From assembly GCF_043380555.1 (NCBI RefSeq), contig NC_091756.1:50303341-50367340 (forward strand): a stretch of 64,000 bases of DNA, given 5' to 3'. Made by a program: the position numbers and the translations under genes. The notes beneath the pieces are model-generated. The model did no database searches. It worked only from the letters and a program-made list of their open reading frames with translations, and was not told the DNA's origin. The stretch comes from Nothobranchius furzeri (taxonomy: Eukaryota > Chordata > Actinopteri > Cyprinodontiformes > Nothobranchiidae). The stretch's first letter is position 1, and each line of letters starts with the position of its first letter. This document shows, piece by piece, positions 28,557 to 35,290 of this stretch.

Positions 28557-31500
28557 GGTGCTTGTTTAGATGAATTATCAGTGGCATTTACAGCCAAATT
28601 CAACAGATGACTATTTTTAGATTCCCTCTGAGATCCTAATGGGTTTGAAATGGTAAATGGCCTGTATTTGATATAGCGCCTTCTAGAGTCCTGGAACCCC
28701 CCAAGGCGCTTCACAACACAATCAGTCATTCACCCATTCACACACACATTCACACACTGTAGCCACAGCTGCCCTGGGGTGCACTGACAGAGGCGAGGCT
28801 GCCGTACACTGGCACCACCGGTCCCTCCAACCACCACCAGCAGGCAAGCAAGGTGGGTTAAATGTCTTGCCCAAGGACACAACAGCAACAGACTGAGTGT
28901 AGCTCAAACCTGCAACCTTCCGATTATGGGGCGAGCTCTTAACTCCTGTGCCACCATTGCATGGTTTATTACTGTATTTTAAAACTAAAATATGAGGCTT
29001 TTATTCACACCATCTGATCAGAGAAACAAGGTTCTTTATCTTTATTTGTTGGCTTTATTATTAATGATTTTCAGTGTTTTCTGATGTGATTAATTTAAAA
29101 GTTAGCTGAAATTAGATCTACTGGTGCATGTAAACGCTTTTAATTTACACATATATGACTTTTATTCTTTTGTCTGGGTCTGCCTTTATAAAAATAAACT
29201 ATTTATTACTAAATCCATTTGTTGTTCTAAAACGGTTTACCTTTAACATTAAGCATTTGGTGTTTTTGAAGCTGAGTAACGCAGCAGCATCTGTGTGTGT
29301 GATGGCAACAACAATGTCAAGCAGAACATTGTTTGGGGGTTCATCTGTGAGCTGGAAATCTAGTAAACTCAACTAATTTTGGAAATGGTTATTAAAATTA
29401 ATTAAAACAGTTTGTTGGTGTAGTCACAAACTCATCTAGTCTAATAGTTTTCTCAGAAAATAATTAAGATTCTGTTTTTTAATAAAAGCAAAACTTTTTT
29501 AGCCTCTGAGACGGTGATGGCCAACTCGACAACATCTGGAGTTTTATTGTTTACGCTTTCTTTCTCGCCTCTCTGTAGACCTTAATGCACATAATTTGGT
29601 TGCTTTTTTAAGAATGTAACATTTTATTTGTAACTGAATAAAATTTGACGTCTGCACATTAGTACAGTCTTGATGTGTTATTTGCCAGCATGTTTAGAAG
29701 TATGTAAACTCACCTTGAAAGACCTCGACTTAATTAGAAACCTACAAGATAATGTTTTAGGTTTTTTTTTTAAAGCGACCGATCCTTTTCCAGGACTTAA
29801 TGCTCCTGCTTTCCTTTCAGCAAACCATTCGAGAGCTGTTTGATGTGAACGACGGGGAGAAGAGAGAGGTGGCTGTGGAGCTATCGGTGCCTCAAGCTGA
29901 TGAAGAGGAAGGTGTCAACAAGCAGAACACCACCATCCTGGAGCAGGTGACAAACCTTTATTCAGCTCTTGGTATTCATCACTCGCTTAAGGGTTGTGGG
30001 TTTTACCTTTTCAGCCACTGCAGGACCAGAAACACGTTTTTGCCAAACGTCTCAAACATAAACAGAGTGGGGTCCATGCTGGATAAATTGTATGGTTAAT
30101 TACTTTGGCTTGTTGCTGTTGGACTGATTGTGTTAATGCGTCATAAATTGTTTAGGCACTGTGTCGGGCAGAGGATGAGGAGGACATTGTGGCAGCTTCT
30201 CAGGCTAAAGCGGAGCAGGTGGCTGAACTGGCAGAGTTTAATGAGAACATACCGCTGGATGACGGAGGAGAGCAGGAGGAGGTGGAGGAGCTCTCTAAGG
30301 CCGAGCAGGAAATAGCTGCTTTGGTGGAACAGGTGCGGGACTAACGCAGCTCTTTGAAGAAACATACCTTCGTCGTTATCATAAAATAAATCCATTCTGT
30401 TTCTGTCATGGAGAGATTTAGATTATGCTCACACTTTTCTCCGTTTTTCTTCAGCTCACTCCCATTGAACGATACGCCATGAACTTCCTTGAAGCCTCTT
30501 TAGAAGACGTCTGCAAAGAGGAGCTGAAGCAGGCTGAGGTGAGGCCACCTTATATGTTTATATTGATGTTATCAGCTCAGTTTCTTTCTTTAACTTGATG
30601 TTACTCACCGATCCGCTCTTGGTTTATCCAATATCCTGTTTGACTGGTGGTTTAAGGTGGATATCCACTTGTCGTTTACTCATTTAGAAGCATTTTGTCC
30701 AAGATTTAGTTTGTTTTCATTCACCACGAGATCCATTTACGAACTGCGGGTTTTCTTTTTCCAAAGCCAGTGTTTTGTTAAAAATTAGGACACTGGGCCC
30801 CTGATATCGGTTGTTCGGTGACCGCTACCAGGTCTCAGATTGTATTTGGTGTGTTTGGTCTATAAGGGCAGATTAAAGAGAAAAAGTGACAGATTAGCAT
30901 ATTTCAAAGATATAAAAGAGCCTTTATTCTGGTCAGATATTTGCTCTCATAAAGCACTCATCCTTGAGAACGTCAACATTTTAGTGTTCATCCAGGTTGA
31001 ACTCTTTCCCTTTGCTGTTGTGTTGTAGAATGATTCAAAATAAAACACAATAATTTTTGTTTGGGGAACACAACCCTGTCCTGAATGAGTGTAAACTCTT
31101 GTCTGGTGTGTGTTTATGTTCTTTAGGAGCAGGTAGAAGCTGCCAGGAAAGGCCTGGACCAGGCCAAGGAGGAAGGTCTCCTGCTCCACCCTTCATCGGA
31201 TGTAGACGATGACGACTTCTTATCAATCCCCACATCTTCTGAGCCCGCTCAGCCAGCTCCTGCTCGTCGTGGACGTAAACCCAAGGACAAGACGCTCACC
31301 TCCACAAGGACAAGTGGTCGACTTCGTGGCGCGTCACCTGAAACAGAGCCTGAGCCAAAAGAAGTGCCTGAAAGACTTCGCAGTGGTCTGAGAGGACGAG
31401 GCGCTGGTGCTGTGTCGACCCCTCGCACAGATCATAAAACCTCCTCAGCAAACAGAGTTCAAGATTCATCAAAACCTTCAAAGGGTTTGTCTCCTGCCAG

Positions 31501-34500
31501 AGATCAGCAGGCCATAAAAACCCGGACTCAGCCAACTCGCTCCCATCACAGCCCAGTGCCTTCGCCGTCTACGAGCGTTCCTCCTGCAGGGAAACAACAT
31601 GCTGGGGAGCCTGACGGCAGGAACTTCAAAACGGGCAGAGAGGAGAAGGAGAGGAGAATGTCTGAGTCCTCTCTGGACTCCAGCTGTGCAGCAGACCATC
31701 TGAACAAGGACTACGATGAGAAAGAGCACAGCTCCAGATCTCCTCGCAAGCGTCAGTCAGCCGACGGCGAGGTGCTACGGGGCCTGATGGACGACTCCCC
31801 ATCAGCCAAAGTCTTGCGGAAGCTTCCAGGGAGGCTGGTCACTGTGGTGGAGGAAAAGGAGCCCCAGAGGAGGAGACAGAGGGGGGGTGGAACTGGAGGC
31901 TCTACAGAGGAGGCAACAATGAAGGAGAATGTTGCTGAAAATGCTGAAGAACCAAACCAAGACAACACCCCACAGAGTCCTGATGGAAAGACTAAAGTGA
32001 CTGTTGATGGATCTCCTCAGGATCAAGAGTCCACTCCGAGTTCTGCTGTCCACCCACAGCTGGTCCGAGGCTACCCTCCGTACTCCCCCCCACATCTGTC
32101 CCCTGACATGCCCGTTCTCAGAAACCTCCCCGTGCGACGCAGGCTCGAGACAGAATCCCGCATGGCCGCTCAGCTTGGAGAACAGCAGCAGCTCTCTTTG
32201 GGCCGAGGACGAGGAGCAACCTTATCTAAGAAGGTAGACCCCTCTCCAGGCAAAGACAACTCCTCAGCTTCCACAGTATCCAGCGGGATTTCCTCCATGA
32301 TGCCTCTGAAAAGAAAGCGGGGCCGTCCCCCGAAGACTCCTTCTAGTGTACTTGAGACTGACAGCAGTGTGATTCCTTCACCCTCCTTACCAGGAGAAGA
32401 AAAGAACCCCCCTCTGTCCCCAAAACGTAAGAGGGGCCGTCCCCGTAAAGACACCACAGCCACAGCAGACGCTGTTAGTGAAGCACAGAGCTCTGACACT
32501 AAAACAGAACAGGGAGTCCCATCAGAGACTCAGGCGGCACATCAAGCCGCTCAGTCCACCAAAGCTGGAGAAACGACGAACGTTTCATCTCTTGATCCAG
32601 TTCCAGCTCAGACGTCTGAAACAAACTTGGATCAAACTCTCACACCTGTCTCTGCTCCACCCTGCACACCACCCACCCCCCAGCTGTCTTCACCCCTTCC
32701 TGTTCCTGCCTTCACCACAGCATCCACAAGCTCTGCTCCACCCCCAGGTCAGCACACATCCCCCCTAGGTACTTTAGAATCGTCTGTCCCAGGGTCCACG
32801 TGTCCCACTGTTACTGTCGCCACTTCAGTTCCACCCAGTTCATCAGCCTCTGAGAGACAAACTACAGTTGTTTCCACAAGTGCTGCAGAGCCAGATTCCT
32901 CTTCAGTATCTGTAAAATCCACAGAACCAGAATCTAAACCCGCCACAGATGCTAGCCCCCGACCAGCTGTGTCACCCTCAGCAGAGCCTTCAACAACCAT
33001 AACAGCTACAGTAGCACCACAAACACAAAGTGTTCACACTTCAGAGGAATCAGAACATTCTGCTTCTTCCACCTCACTAACTGGAAGCTCCACTACTCTA
33101 ACTGGTCCGGAGGTTACAGCCACAACTTTGACTCCAGTAGAAACAACCGATGCCGACCCATTAGACAACACGTCAGTAAAAACAGAACAAACAAGTTCGT
33201 TAAACCCAACTGTGTCTGATGAGGCGTCTGCTGCACCACCTGAAGAAACAACAGCTACACCTCCTGAGCAACATGAGACTCCATCAGCTAAAGAACAGAC
33301 TAATAGGACCACAGTAGTTCCAGCATCACCACCACCACCACCACCAGATACAGCTGCTGAGGATTCATCAGAGCTCGAGAAGTCTTCAGTAGCGTCTCCT
33401 GCTCCACCCAGTCCAACCACACTGTCTGTTAGTGATGCAGCTGCTCTGCCAACTCCAACAGAACAAGTCCAACGAGCTTCTTCCACCTCCACCTCCACTA
33501 TCCACACTCCAATAGCAGTAGCAACCTCTACAGAAGCTCCTTTAACAGTTGACGCAACATCGCCCCCGGAACAACCACATACAAAGACAACAAACATAGC
33601 AGCTACACAAATAACCGCAGAGACCTCTGAGGTCACCTGTCCACAGGAACAGAACCCACCTTCCACCCGTGGTTCAGAGGAGACGTCAGAACCAGCTCCT
33701 GCAGAGGCTCTGCCTTCTGCCGCTACACCTGCTGATTTATCTGAAACTGAATCTATACAGCGGGTAACTAAGCACCAGTCTGAGGAAGAGATGTTTGTTG
33801 ATGCTGTGGAAAAATCTAACGAAGTGGCAATAAAGCCCAATGTGTTTGAGTCCCAGACTAAACGAAGAAGAGAGGAGAGTTTGTCTGAGACAAAAGAGTC
33901 CAGCAAAGATGGAGAAGGAGAGACAAAAGCTATTCATCAGGAAGTTAAGCGAGAAAATCAAGATCAGAAGAGACCCCTCAGCCGCCAGAGTAGTCAGGAG
34001 TCTGTGCGCTCATCTTCACCATCATCTGGGAGCTCTTCATCAACCCTCACCCGGCACGCTCACCATAAGAAGACTTACGAGAACAGACATCCTGTCAAGA
34101 GAAGGCGGGTGGACGTCACCTCTGAGGGAAAGACTGAGGAGAAAGAAGAAGATGGGGCAAAGAAAAGGGAAGGTGAAGAAATGGAGACCATTCCTGTGCC
34201 ATCCCACAGGAAGCGGTCAAGGTCATCCTCTTCCTCCTCTGACTCGGACAGCAGTGAGAGCAGGAAGCGTCTGACGCGCTCTGCCAAACGCCGGCTCCAG
34301 GATGAGGAGAAGGAAAAGGGCAACAAGGCCCGGAAGGGAGAGAAACCTGTACGCAGTTCAGACAGGAATGCCTCACACAACACCACCTCTACGGGAGGGG
34401 AGTCTGGAAGCGACACGTCCTCCGTTAGGATCATCAGGAAATCTGCAGGATCTCAGTCATCACAGGACAGTAAATCACAGACCAACAATACACCCCCGCT

Positions 34501-35290
34501 GCCTCCTGAGCCTGAGGTTCTGGGGAAAAGGTGCTCAGCTCTGAATGCTGCTGCCAAGCTGTTAGCAATGAAAGGTAGGGTGGATACTCCAGGTCACACA
34601 ACTCGGAAAGATCCTGGAGCCAAGTCTGCGGCTTCCTTTGACAAGATCCAAAAGCCCAAACATGTCCTGCCTCAGAGTAATTCTGTAAATTCCAATAACG
34701 ATAAGAGCAAGAGTATCAAACCTTCAACACCTGAGCAGACGAGCCGCCCTGCAGCTCGCTCCACCAGACAGTGTCCGGGCGCGCTGGTTCCTCCTCTAGA
34801 AATCGAGTACAAGAGACCCAAAGTGGAGGACAAGGACAGCAGCAGTAAGTTGAGAGGAAAAGAAGCAGAGACGGAGACGAGGTCTTCATCACGAGGCCAC
34901 AGTGCCTGCAGCAGCATGAGCAGCGACGGTGAGGGCGACTGCGGCGGGCGCAGGAGCAGGAGTCGCAGCAGCAGCAACAGCAGCCAGCACACCCTCAGCC
35001 TCAGCTCCCAGAATACAGAGCGCCGGGGTTCCCGGGCTGCCTCCTCTGGCAGTGAGCGAGACAGGGACCGCAGCCCTGAGCACGGCAAGAGCCACAGTAA
35101 ACAGGACAAGCGGAACCAGAAGGAAAGCAGGAGGGGCCAGAAGCTCTCGCAGGAGGTTTCCAGTAGTTCGGGAACAGAGGGGACACCGGACAGAGTGCTG
35201 AGGAGTGTCGCAGCACTTGCAGCAGTGCAGGCCCGCTCACCAGCTGCAAGCACCCGCTCCTCCTCCAATCAACAACGCAACAAGACATGA
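1..35290 (+). CDS. srcap: SRCAP, Snf2-related chromatin-remodelling ATPase (5' partial, 32 exons in window)
   Basis: Catalytic subunit of the SRCAP complex, which uses ATP in the nucleus to exchange H2A-H2B for H2A.Z-H2B. Exons read from splice sites and phase: <2-2515, 2801-2842, 3109-3381, 4130-4315, 4444-4584, 5448-5637, 7009-7184, 7462-7555, 7703-7792, 8025-8198, 8281-8498, 8582-8759, 8865-9001, 9205-9374, 16440-16769, 16988-17174, 17269-17438, 17734-17885, 18620-18835, 18943-19107, 21595-21747, 21865-22197, 22508-22677, 25163-25476, 25555-25757, 26558-26727, 26817-27013, 28078-28192, 29821-29946, 30156-30332, 30455-30538, 31127-35290. They sum to 12,009 nt, 4,003 codons with TGA. Order of domains matches vertebrate SRCAP (HSA, split ATPase, AT-hooks). 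Human SRCAP is about 3,230 residues, so this protein is longer even without its missing 5' end. All introns are GT-AG except one GC-AG. Residue numbers in other entries count from codon 2-4. Confidence 0.95.
2801..3381 (+). CDS. srcap: srcap exons 2801-2842 (42-nt microexon) and 3109-3381
   Basis: The microexon (ttccag before it, gtaagc after it) encodes 14 residues, HGQSRTDKQALFLK. The next exon (ctctcag before it, gtgagt after it) encodes VRRWIADRV, then a Ser/Pro-rich stretch, then MAELAKH. The last motif matches the residues just upstream of the HSA domain in vertebrate SRCAP (EIAEQAKHEAEIE), so this exon is securely part of the gene. Both exons are phase 0 at each end, so the microexon could be skipped without a frameshift. 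Confidence 0.75.
3764..4035 (-). repeat. tRNA-derived SINE (family A, copy 1) in srcap intron
   Basis: On the - strand the copy has a tRNA-like head with a degenerate B box and an LINE-like tail ending in CCATTTACCATTT-type sequence. It is homologous to copies at 22764, 28648, 39182 and 51428. The family resembles the widespread teleost SINEs with an L2-related tail. Confidence 0.7.
4130..4584 (+). CDS. srcap: srcap HSA domain exons (4130-4315, 4444-4584)
   Basis: Residues about 944-1052 from the window start form the helicase/SANT-associated (HSA) domain. The basic helix signature is clear: EGFWSMKRLTRL, PRPKVHWDYLCEEMQWLSAD, FAQERRWKRGVARK, then VVRMVMRHHEDLRQKEEKAK and IAKEVRAFWSNVEK. In INO80-family remodellers the HSA helix binds nuclear actin and actin-related proteins (Arp4/BAF53 class). 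It is almost residue-for-residue the vertebrate SRCAP sequence, which separates the gene from its paralogue EP400. Confidence 0.95.
4687..5389. mobile_element. pogo/Tigger-like MITE, 703 bp, with TA target duplication
   Basis: Left end CAGTAATCCCTCGTTTATCG (4687-) and right end reading CAGTAATCCCACGCTACTTT on the other strand (to 5389) form terminal inverted repeats. They are flanked by TA at 4685-4686 and 5390-5391. The CAGTAATCCC-type terminus and TA target fit pogo/Tigger elements. No transposase frame. Sits in the srcap intron 4585-5447. Confidence 0.8.
5448..8498 (+). CDS. srcap: srcap acidic linker exons between HSA and ATPase (6 exons)
   Basis: Exons 5448-5637, 7009-7184, 7462-7555, 7703-7792, 8025-8198 and 8281-8498. 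The first carries VVQFKQQSRLEEKRKKALDL and LDFIVGQTEKYSDLLS, a conserved helical segment. The rest alternate conserved motifs (EETIEVEEQQEGNDAE, AEDEEDTIAAQE, DLSLEELLEKYKGAYA) with long Asp/Glu/Ser runs, as in human SRCAP, and end with ESLQPKGYTLATTK at the ATPase entrance. Acidic tracts in SWR1/SRCAP proteins are known to contact H2A.Z-H2B dimers; that these exons do so here is inference. Confidence 0.9.
5638..7008. other. srcap intron, nothing recognised
   Basis: A 1,371-bp AT-rich intron. I see no repeat family, RNA gene or convincing reading frame in it. Confidence 0.5.
8582..17174 (+). CDS. srcap: srcap SNF2 ATPase lobe 1 (exons 8582-8759, 8865-9001, 9205-9374, 16440-16769, 16988-17174)
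   Basis: First RecA-like lobe of the SNF2 ATPase. Walker A is in DEMGLGKTIQT (about 8692-8724). The Walker B motif is DEAQ (9310-9321), the form typical of SRCAP rather than DEAH. Then LLLTGTPLQNSLMELWSLMH (motif III), PFLLRRIKADVEKQMPKK and LMQLRKVCNHPNLFDPRP. All are near-identical to vertebrate SRCAP. A 7,065-bp intron (9375-16439) splits the lobe just after the DEAQ exon and is filled with retroelement and MITE sequence. Confidence 0.97.
10195..11299 (-). mobile_element. 5'-truncated L2/CR1-like LINE, C-terminal RT region and 3' tail
   Basis: On the - strand a frame from about 11299 to 10580 encodes the end of a non-LTR reverse transcriptase: FADDTTVVGLI (catalytic motif C), LTLNVTKTKEMIMDFRR, then a basic C-terminal domain with SRTSRLRDSFFHQAIRMLN. 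The 3' tail at about 10195-10230 reads as repeats of TTTGAT on the - strand, a short-repeat tail typical of L2/CR1-clade LINEs. The upstream RT and endonuclease are missing. Lies in the large srcap intron. Confidence 0.85.
11300..12350. other. srcap large intron, repeat-like sequence of unclear family
   Basis: Higher-GC segment between a LINE and a retroelement-like block. It begins with sequence resembling dispersed fish repeats (gggttgggccatgggacg) but I could not find paired termini. Short open frames here look like chance. Confidence 0.3.
12350..13960 (-). mobile_element. retroelement gag-like remnant (possibly DIRS-like)
   Basis: Two adjoining - strand frames (13558-13106 and 13113-12706) keep a coding look, with biased composition and a Cys/His cluster (HEKHLHEACHVG, DPEVCDFCRQLHC) as in gag-type proteins of fish retroelements. 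The frames overlap with a shift and later stop codons break the second. The upstream stretch to 13960 looks like a leader or terminal repeat. No RT is present. Family is uncertain; DIRS is my best guess from overall style, not from a diagnostic domain. Confidence 0.4.
15050..15209. repeat. dispersed fish repeat (ccatccatccattttctg family, copy 1) with (GGT)n
   Basis: Shares a 5' block (ccatccattttctgaacccg) and a 3' block (ggtacaccctggacagagag) with copies at 51846 and 53729. A (GGT)n/poly-G run at 15096-15131 interrupts it. Confidence 0.7.
15429..15805. mobile_element. hAT-type MITE, 377 bp
   Basis: Terminal inverted repeats TAGGGATGCAC (left) and, from the right end on the other strand, TAGTGATGCAC. 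Flanked by 8-bp sequences CTTAAAAG (15421-15428) and CTTAAAGG (15806-15813), a one-mismatch target duplication of the length expected for hAT. No coding capacity. Confidence 0.7.
15807..16102. mobile_element. short MITE-like element, about 296 bp
   Basis: Left end TTAAAGGGGCATTATGG and right end, on the other strand, TTAAAGGGACTTTACGG form imperfect terminal inverted repeats continuing to about 25 bp. Superfamily not clear. Its left tip overlaps the target duplication of the neighbouring hAT MITE. Confidence 0.55.
17269..25757 (+). CDS. srcap: srcap inter-lobe insertion (9 exons, Pro/Ser/Val-rich)
   Basis: Exons 17269-17438, 17734-17885, 18620-18835, 18943-19107, 21595-21747, 21865-22197, 22508-22677, 25163-25476 and 25555-25757. 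This is the long insertion that makes INO80/SWR1-type ATPases 'split'. Its ends are conserved (CDLSMFDFVGLESRVSRYQA, FLPRHKVSRQLI; VYGREVLDFL, RFVFAIPPVEAPRISMHCCH, NMRTQFPDLRLIQYDCG). The middle is Pro/Ser/Ala/Gln-rich with one ordered-looking block, GEVVSIAQLASLAGRPVSS. In SWR1/INO80 the equivalent insertion docks the RuvBL1/2 hexamer; that role here is inferred from family. The intron after 17885 must be GC-AG to keep frame. Confidence 0.92.
17945..18555 (+). mobile_element. 5'-truncated L2/CR1-like LINE, RT C-terminus and 3' tail
   Basis: Frame 17966-18259 encodes FYTAIIESILTSSITVWYTG, NRLQRIVRSAEKVIG, SRHPDRR-like and RRLRSIQTRTSRH motifs, the same C-terminal region as the LINE at 10195-11299. 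It ends with repeated GATTCTGATCT units at about 18528-18553, a 3' microsatellite tail. Inserted in the GC-AG srcap intron 17886-18619. Confidence 0.85.
19655..20560 (-). pseudogene. degenerate hAT transposon with BED-finger fragment
   Basis: A - strand frame (20257-19931) carries a partial BED zinc finger: CKKILKYFGNTKNMRNHIDRFH, the KYxGNTxNLRxHLxxxHP signature of ZBED/hAT transposases, followed by an Ala-rich linker. The rest is non-coding. Possible ends begin AGAGGTGGGAATC (left) and GGGGTGGGAGAT (right, other strand). I could not confirm an 8-bp target duplication. Confidence 0.6.
20786..21358 (-). mobile_element. internally deleted LINE fragment: endonuclease C-terminus next to a 3' tail
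   Basis: The - strand frame from 21360 encodes PTHNRGHTLDLVITYGLS and ISDHFCVFCNI, the C-terminal motifs of an apurinic endonuclease domain of a non-LTR retrotransposon (the SDH catalytic motif). About 300 bp later it runs into a (TG)n tract and then a LINE-like 3' tail with AAATC repeats (about 20787-20805). The RT domain is missing. Confidence 0.65.
20967..21029. repeat. (CA)n microsatellite
   Basis: About 63 bp of near-perfect CA dinucleotides inside the LINE fragment. Confidence 0.95.
22764..23087 (-). repeat. tRNA-derived SINE (family A, copy 2), full length
   Basis: Read on the - strand, it starts GGGGGCAGCAGTAGCTCAAC, with a good A box (TAGCTCAACAGG) and B box (GGTTCGATCCC), then a conserved body and a tail ending at an L2-like GCGCTATACAAATGCGCCTC-type sequence. 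Best preserved copy of the family in the window, and the source for calling the family tRNA-derived. Confidence 0.85.
24008..24937 (+). mobile_element. Rex3 (RTE-clade) LINE 3' fragment, interrupted
   Basis: After removing an inserted element at 24087-24586 the two sides join as the end of a Rex3 ORF: KKNEIAETSG-like sequence, WLGSPL, then SSVIREGLGVDSRLLHIERS, LRWLGHLVRRPPGRISGE, RRRPKGRPRTRWRDYVSHLA. The 3' end is the typical CGACCCGACTCTGGATAAGC and GAAGATG tail. Truncated at 5' and not coding-competent. Confidence 0.85.
24087..24586. mobile_element. PIF-Harbinger-like MITE, 500 bp, nested in Rex3
   Basis: Terminal inverted repeats CCCCTCCTTTCAACCGGAGC and, from the right end, CTCCTCCTTTCCACTGGAGC, extending about 31 bp with 27 matches. 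Flanked by TTA at 24084-24086 and 24587-24589, the TWA target duplication of PIF-Harbinger. The Rex3 reading resumes right after the second TTA. Confidence 0.8.
25758..26557. other. srcap intron, nothing recognised
   Basis: An 800-bp AT-rich intron with an A14 run near 26008. No repeat family or RNA gene recognised. Confidence 0.5.
26558..28192 (+). CDS. srcap: srcap SNF2 ATPase lobe 2 (exons 26558-26727, 26817-27013, 28078-28192)
   Basis: Second RecA-like lobe (helicase C). Motifs in order: LKSGGHRVLIFTQMTRMLDV (IV), YLRLDGSTRVEQRQ (V start), STRSGGVGVNLTGADTVVFY (V), SDWNPTMDAQAQDRCHRIGQ (VI with the arginine finger region), then RLISERTVEENILKKANQ and the brace helix. Sequence is almost identical to human SRCAP. 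No inactivating change is visible. Confidence 0.97.
27870..27983. repeat. perfect 40-bp inverted repeat with 34-bp loop
   Basis: Left arm 27870-27909 and right arm 27944-27983 are perfect reverse complements, including an 8-T/8-A block; the loop is 27910-27943. A 12-bp direct repeat AGAATATTTCTT lies immediately left (27858-27869) and again at 28026-28037. Transcribed as part of the srcap intron it would form a 40-bp hairpin. No match to a known element recognised. Confidence 0.9.
28215..28556. repeat. dispersed fish repeat with TTAGGG-like units and (TG)n
   Basis: Contains the phrase gtgaggacattttgctggtc twice in inverted/related form, then GGTTAGGGTTAG-type units at about 28390-28445, then (TG)n at 28513-28555. 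This arrangement occurs widely in teleost genomes. The TTAGGG units are not a telomere. Confidence 0.6.
28648..28957 (-). repeat. tRNA-derived SINE (family A, copy 3)
   Basis: Homologous to the copy at 22764 through the body and tail. The tRNA-like head is diverged at its end. In srcap intron 28193-29820. Confidence 0.75.
29821..30538 (+). CDS. srcap: srcap post-ATPase conserved exons (29821-29946, 30156-30332, 30455-30538)
   Basis: Encode QTIRELFDV, an acidic linker, ALCRAEDEEDIVAASQAKAE, VAELAEFNEN, KAEQEIAALVEQ and LTPIERYAMNFLEASLEDV. These match the region just after the ATPase in vertebrate SRCAP. All three exons start and end in phase 0. Confidence 0.93.
30539..31126. other. srcap intron, nothing recognised
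   Basis: A 588-bp intron before the terminal exon with no recognised repeat. Confidence 0.5.
31127..35290 (+). CDS. srcap: srcap terminal exon: disordered tail with two AT-hooks
   Basis: A 4,164-nt exon encodes the last 1,387 residues and stops at TGA 35288-35290. It opens with EQVEAARKGLDQAKEE and includes the conserved KVLRKLPGRLVTVVEEKE (about 31808-31861). AT-hook cores KRKRGRPPK (32309-32335) and KRKRGRPRK (32423-32449) should bind the minor groove of AT-rich DNA; human SRCAP has three such hooks, I see two. The middle is Thr/Ser/Pro-rich, the end is basic and Ser/Arg-rich with PGALVPPLEIEYKRPK conserved. Mostly intrinsically disordered by composition. Confidence 0.96.
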   Translation, partial: EQVEAARKGLDQAKEEGLLLHPSSDVDDDDFLSIPTSSEPAQPAPARRGRKPKDKTLTSTRTSGRLRGASPETEPEPKEVPERLRSGLRGRGAGAVSTPRTDHKTSSANRVQDSSKPSKGLSPARDQQAIKTRTQPTRSHHSPVPSPSTSVPPAGKQHAGEPDGRNFKTGREEKERRMSESSLDSSCAADHLNKDYDEKEHSSRSPRKRQSADGEVLRGLMDDSPSAKVLRKLPGRLVTVVEEKEPQRRRQRGGGTGGSTEEATMKENVAENAEEPNQDNTPQSPDGKTKVTVDGSPQDQESTPSSAVHPQLVRGYPPYSPPHLSPDMPVLRNLPVRRRLETESRMAAQLGEQQQLSLGRGRGATLSKKVDPSPGKDNSSASTVSSGISSMMPLKRKRGRPPKTPSSVLETDSSVIPSPSLPGEEKNPPLSPKRKRGRPRKDTTATADAVSEAQSSDTKTEQGVPSETQAAHQAAQSTKAGETTNVSSLDPVPAQTSETNLDQTLTPVSAPPCTPPTPQLSSPLPVPAFTTASTSSAPPPGQHTSPLGTLESSVPGSTCPTVTVATSVPPSSSASERQTTVVSTSAAEPDSSSVSVKSTEPESKPATDASPRPAVSPSAEPSTTITATVAPQTQSVHTSEESEHSASSTSLTGSSTTLTGPEVTATTLTPVETTDADPLDNTSVKTEQTSSLNPTVSDEASAAPPEETTATPPEQHETPSAKEQTNRTTVVPASPPPPPPDTAAEDSSELEKSSVASPAPPSPTTLSVSDAAALPTPTEQVQRASSTSTSTIHTPIAVATSTEAPLTVDATSPPEQPHTKTTNIAATQITAETSEVTCPQEQNPPSTRGSEETSEPAPAEALPSAATPADLSETESIQRVTKHQSEEEMFVDAVEKSNEVAIKPNVFESQTKRRREESLSETKESSKDGEGETKAIHQEVKRENQDQKRPLSRQSSQESVRSSSPSSGSSSSTLTRHAHHKKTYENRHPVKRRRVDVTSEGKTEEKEEDGAKKREGEEMETIPVPSHRKRSRSSSSSSDSDSSESRKRLTRSAKRRLQDEEKEKGNKARKGEKPVRSSDRNASHNTTSTGGESGSDTSSVRIIRKSAGSQSSQDSKSQTNNTPPLPPEPEVLGKRCSALNAAAKLLAMKGRVDTPGHTTRKDPGAKSAASFDKIQKPKHVLPQSNSVNSNNDKSKSIKPSTPEQTSRPAARSTRQCPGALVPPLEIEYKRPKVEDKDSSSKLRGKEAETETRSSSRGHSACSSMSSDGEGDCGGRRSRSRSSSNSSQHTLSLSSQNTERRGSRAASSGSERDRDRSPEHGKSHSKQDKRNQKESRRGQKLSQEVSSSSGTEGTPDRVLRSVAALAAVQARSPAASTRSSSNQQRNKT

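Noticed and set aside
33034..33906. 290-codon open frame on the - strand inside the last srcap exon
   Set aside because: It is the antisense shadow of a Thr/Ser/Pro-rich coding region with biased codons; no start context, domain or splice support.
34672..35268. 198-codon - strand frame, Leu-rich
   Set aside because: Antisense of Ser/Arg-rich srcap codons, which give Leu-rich shadows.
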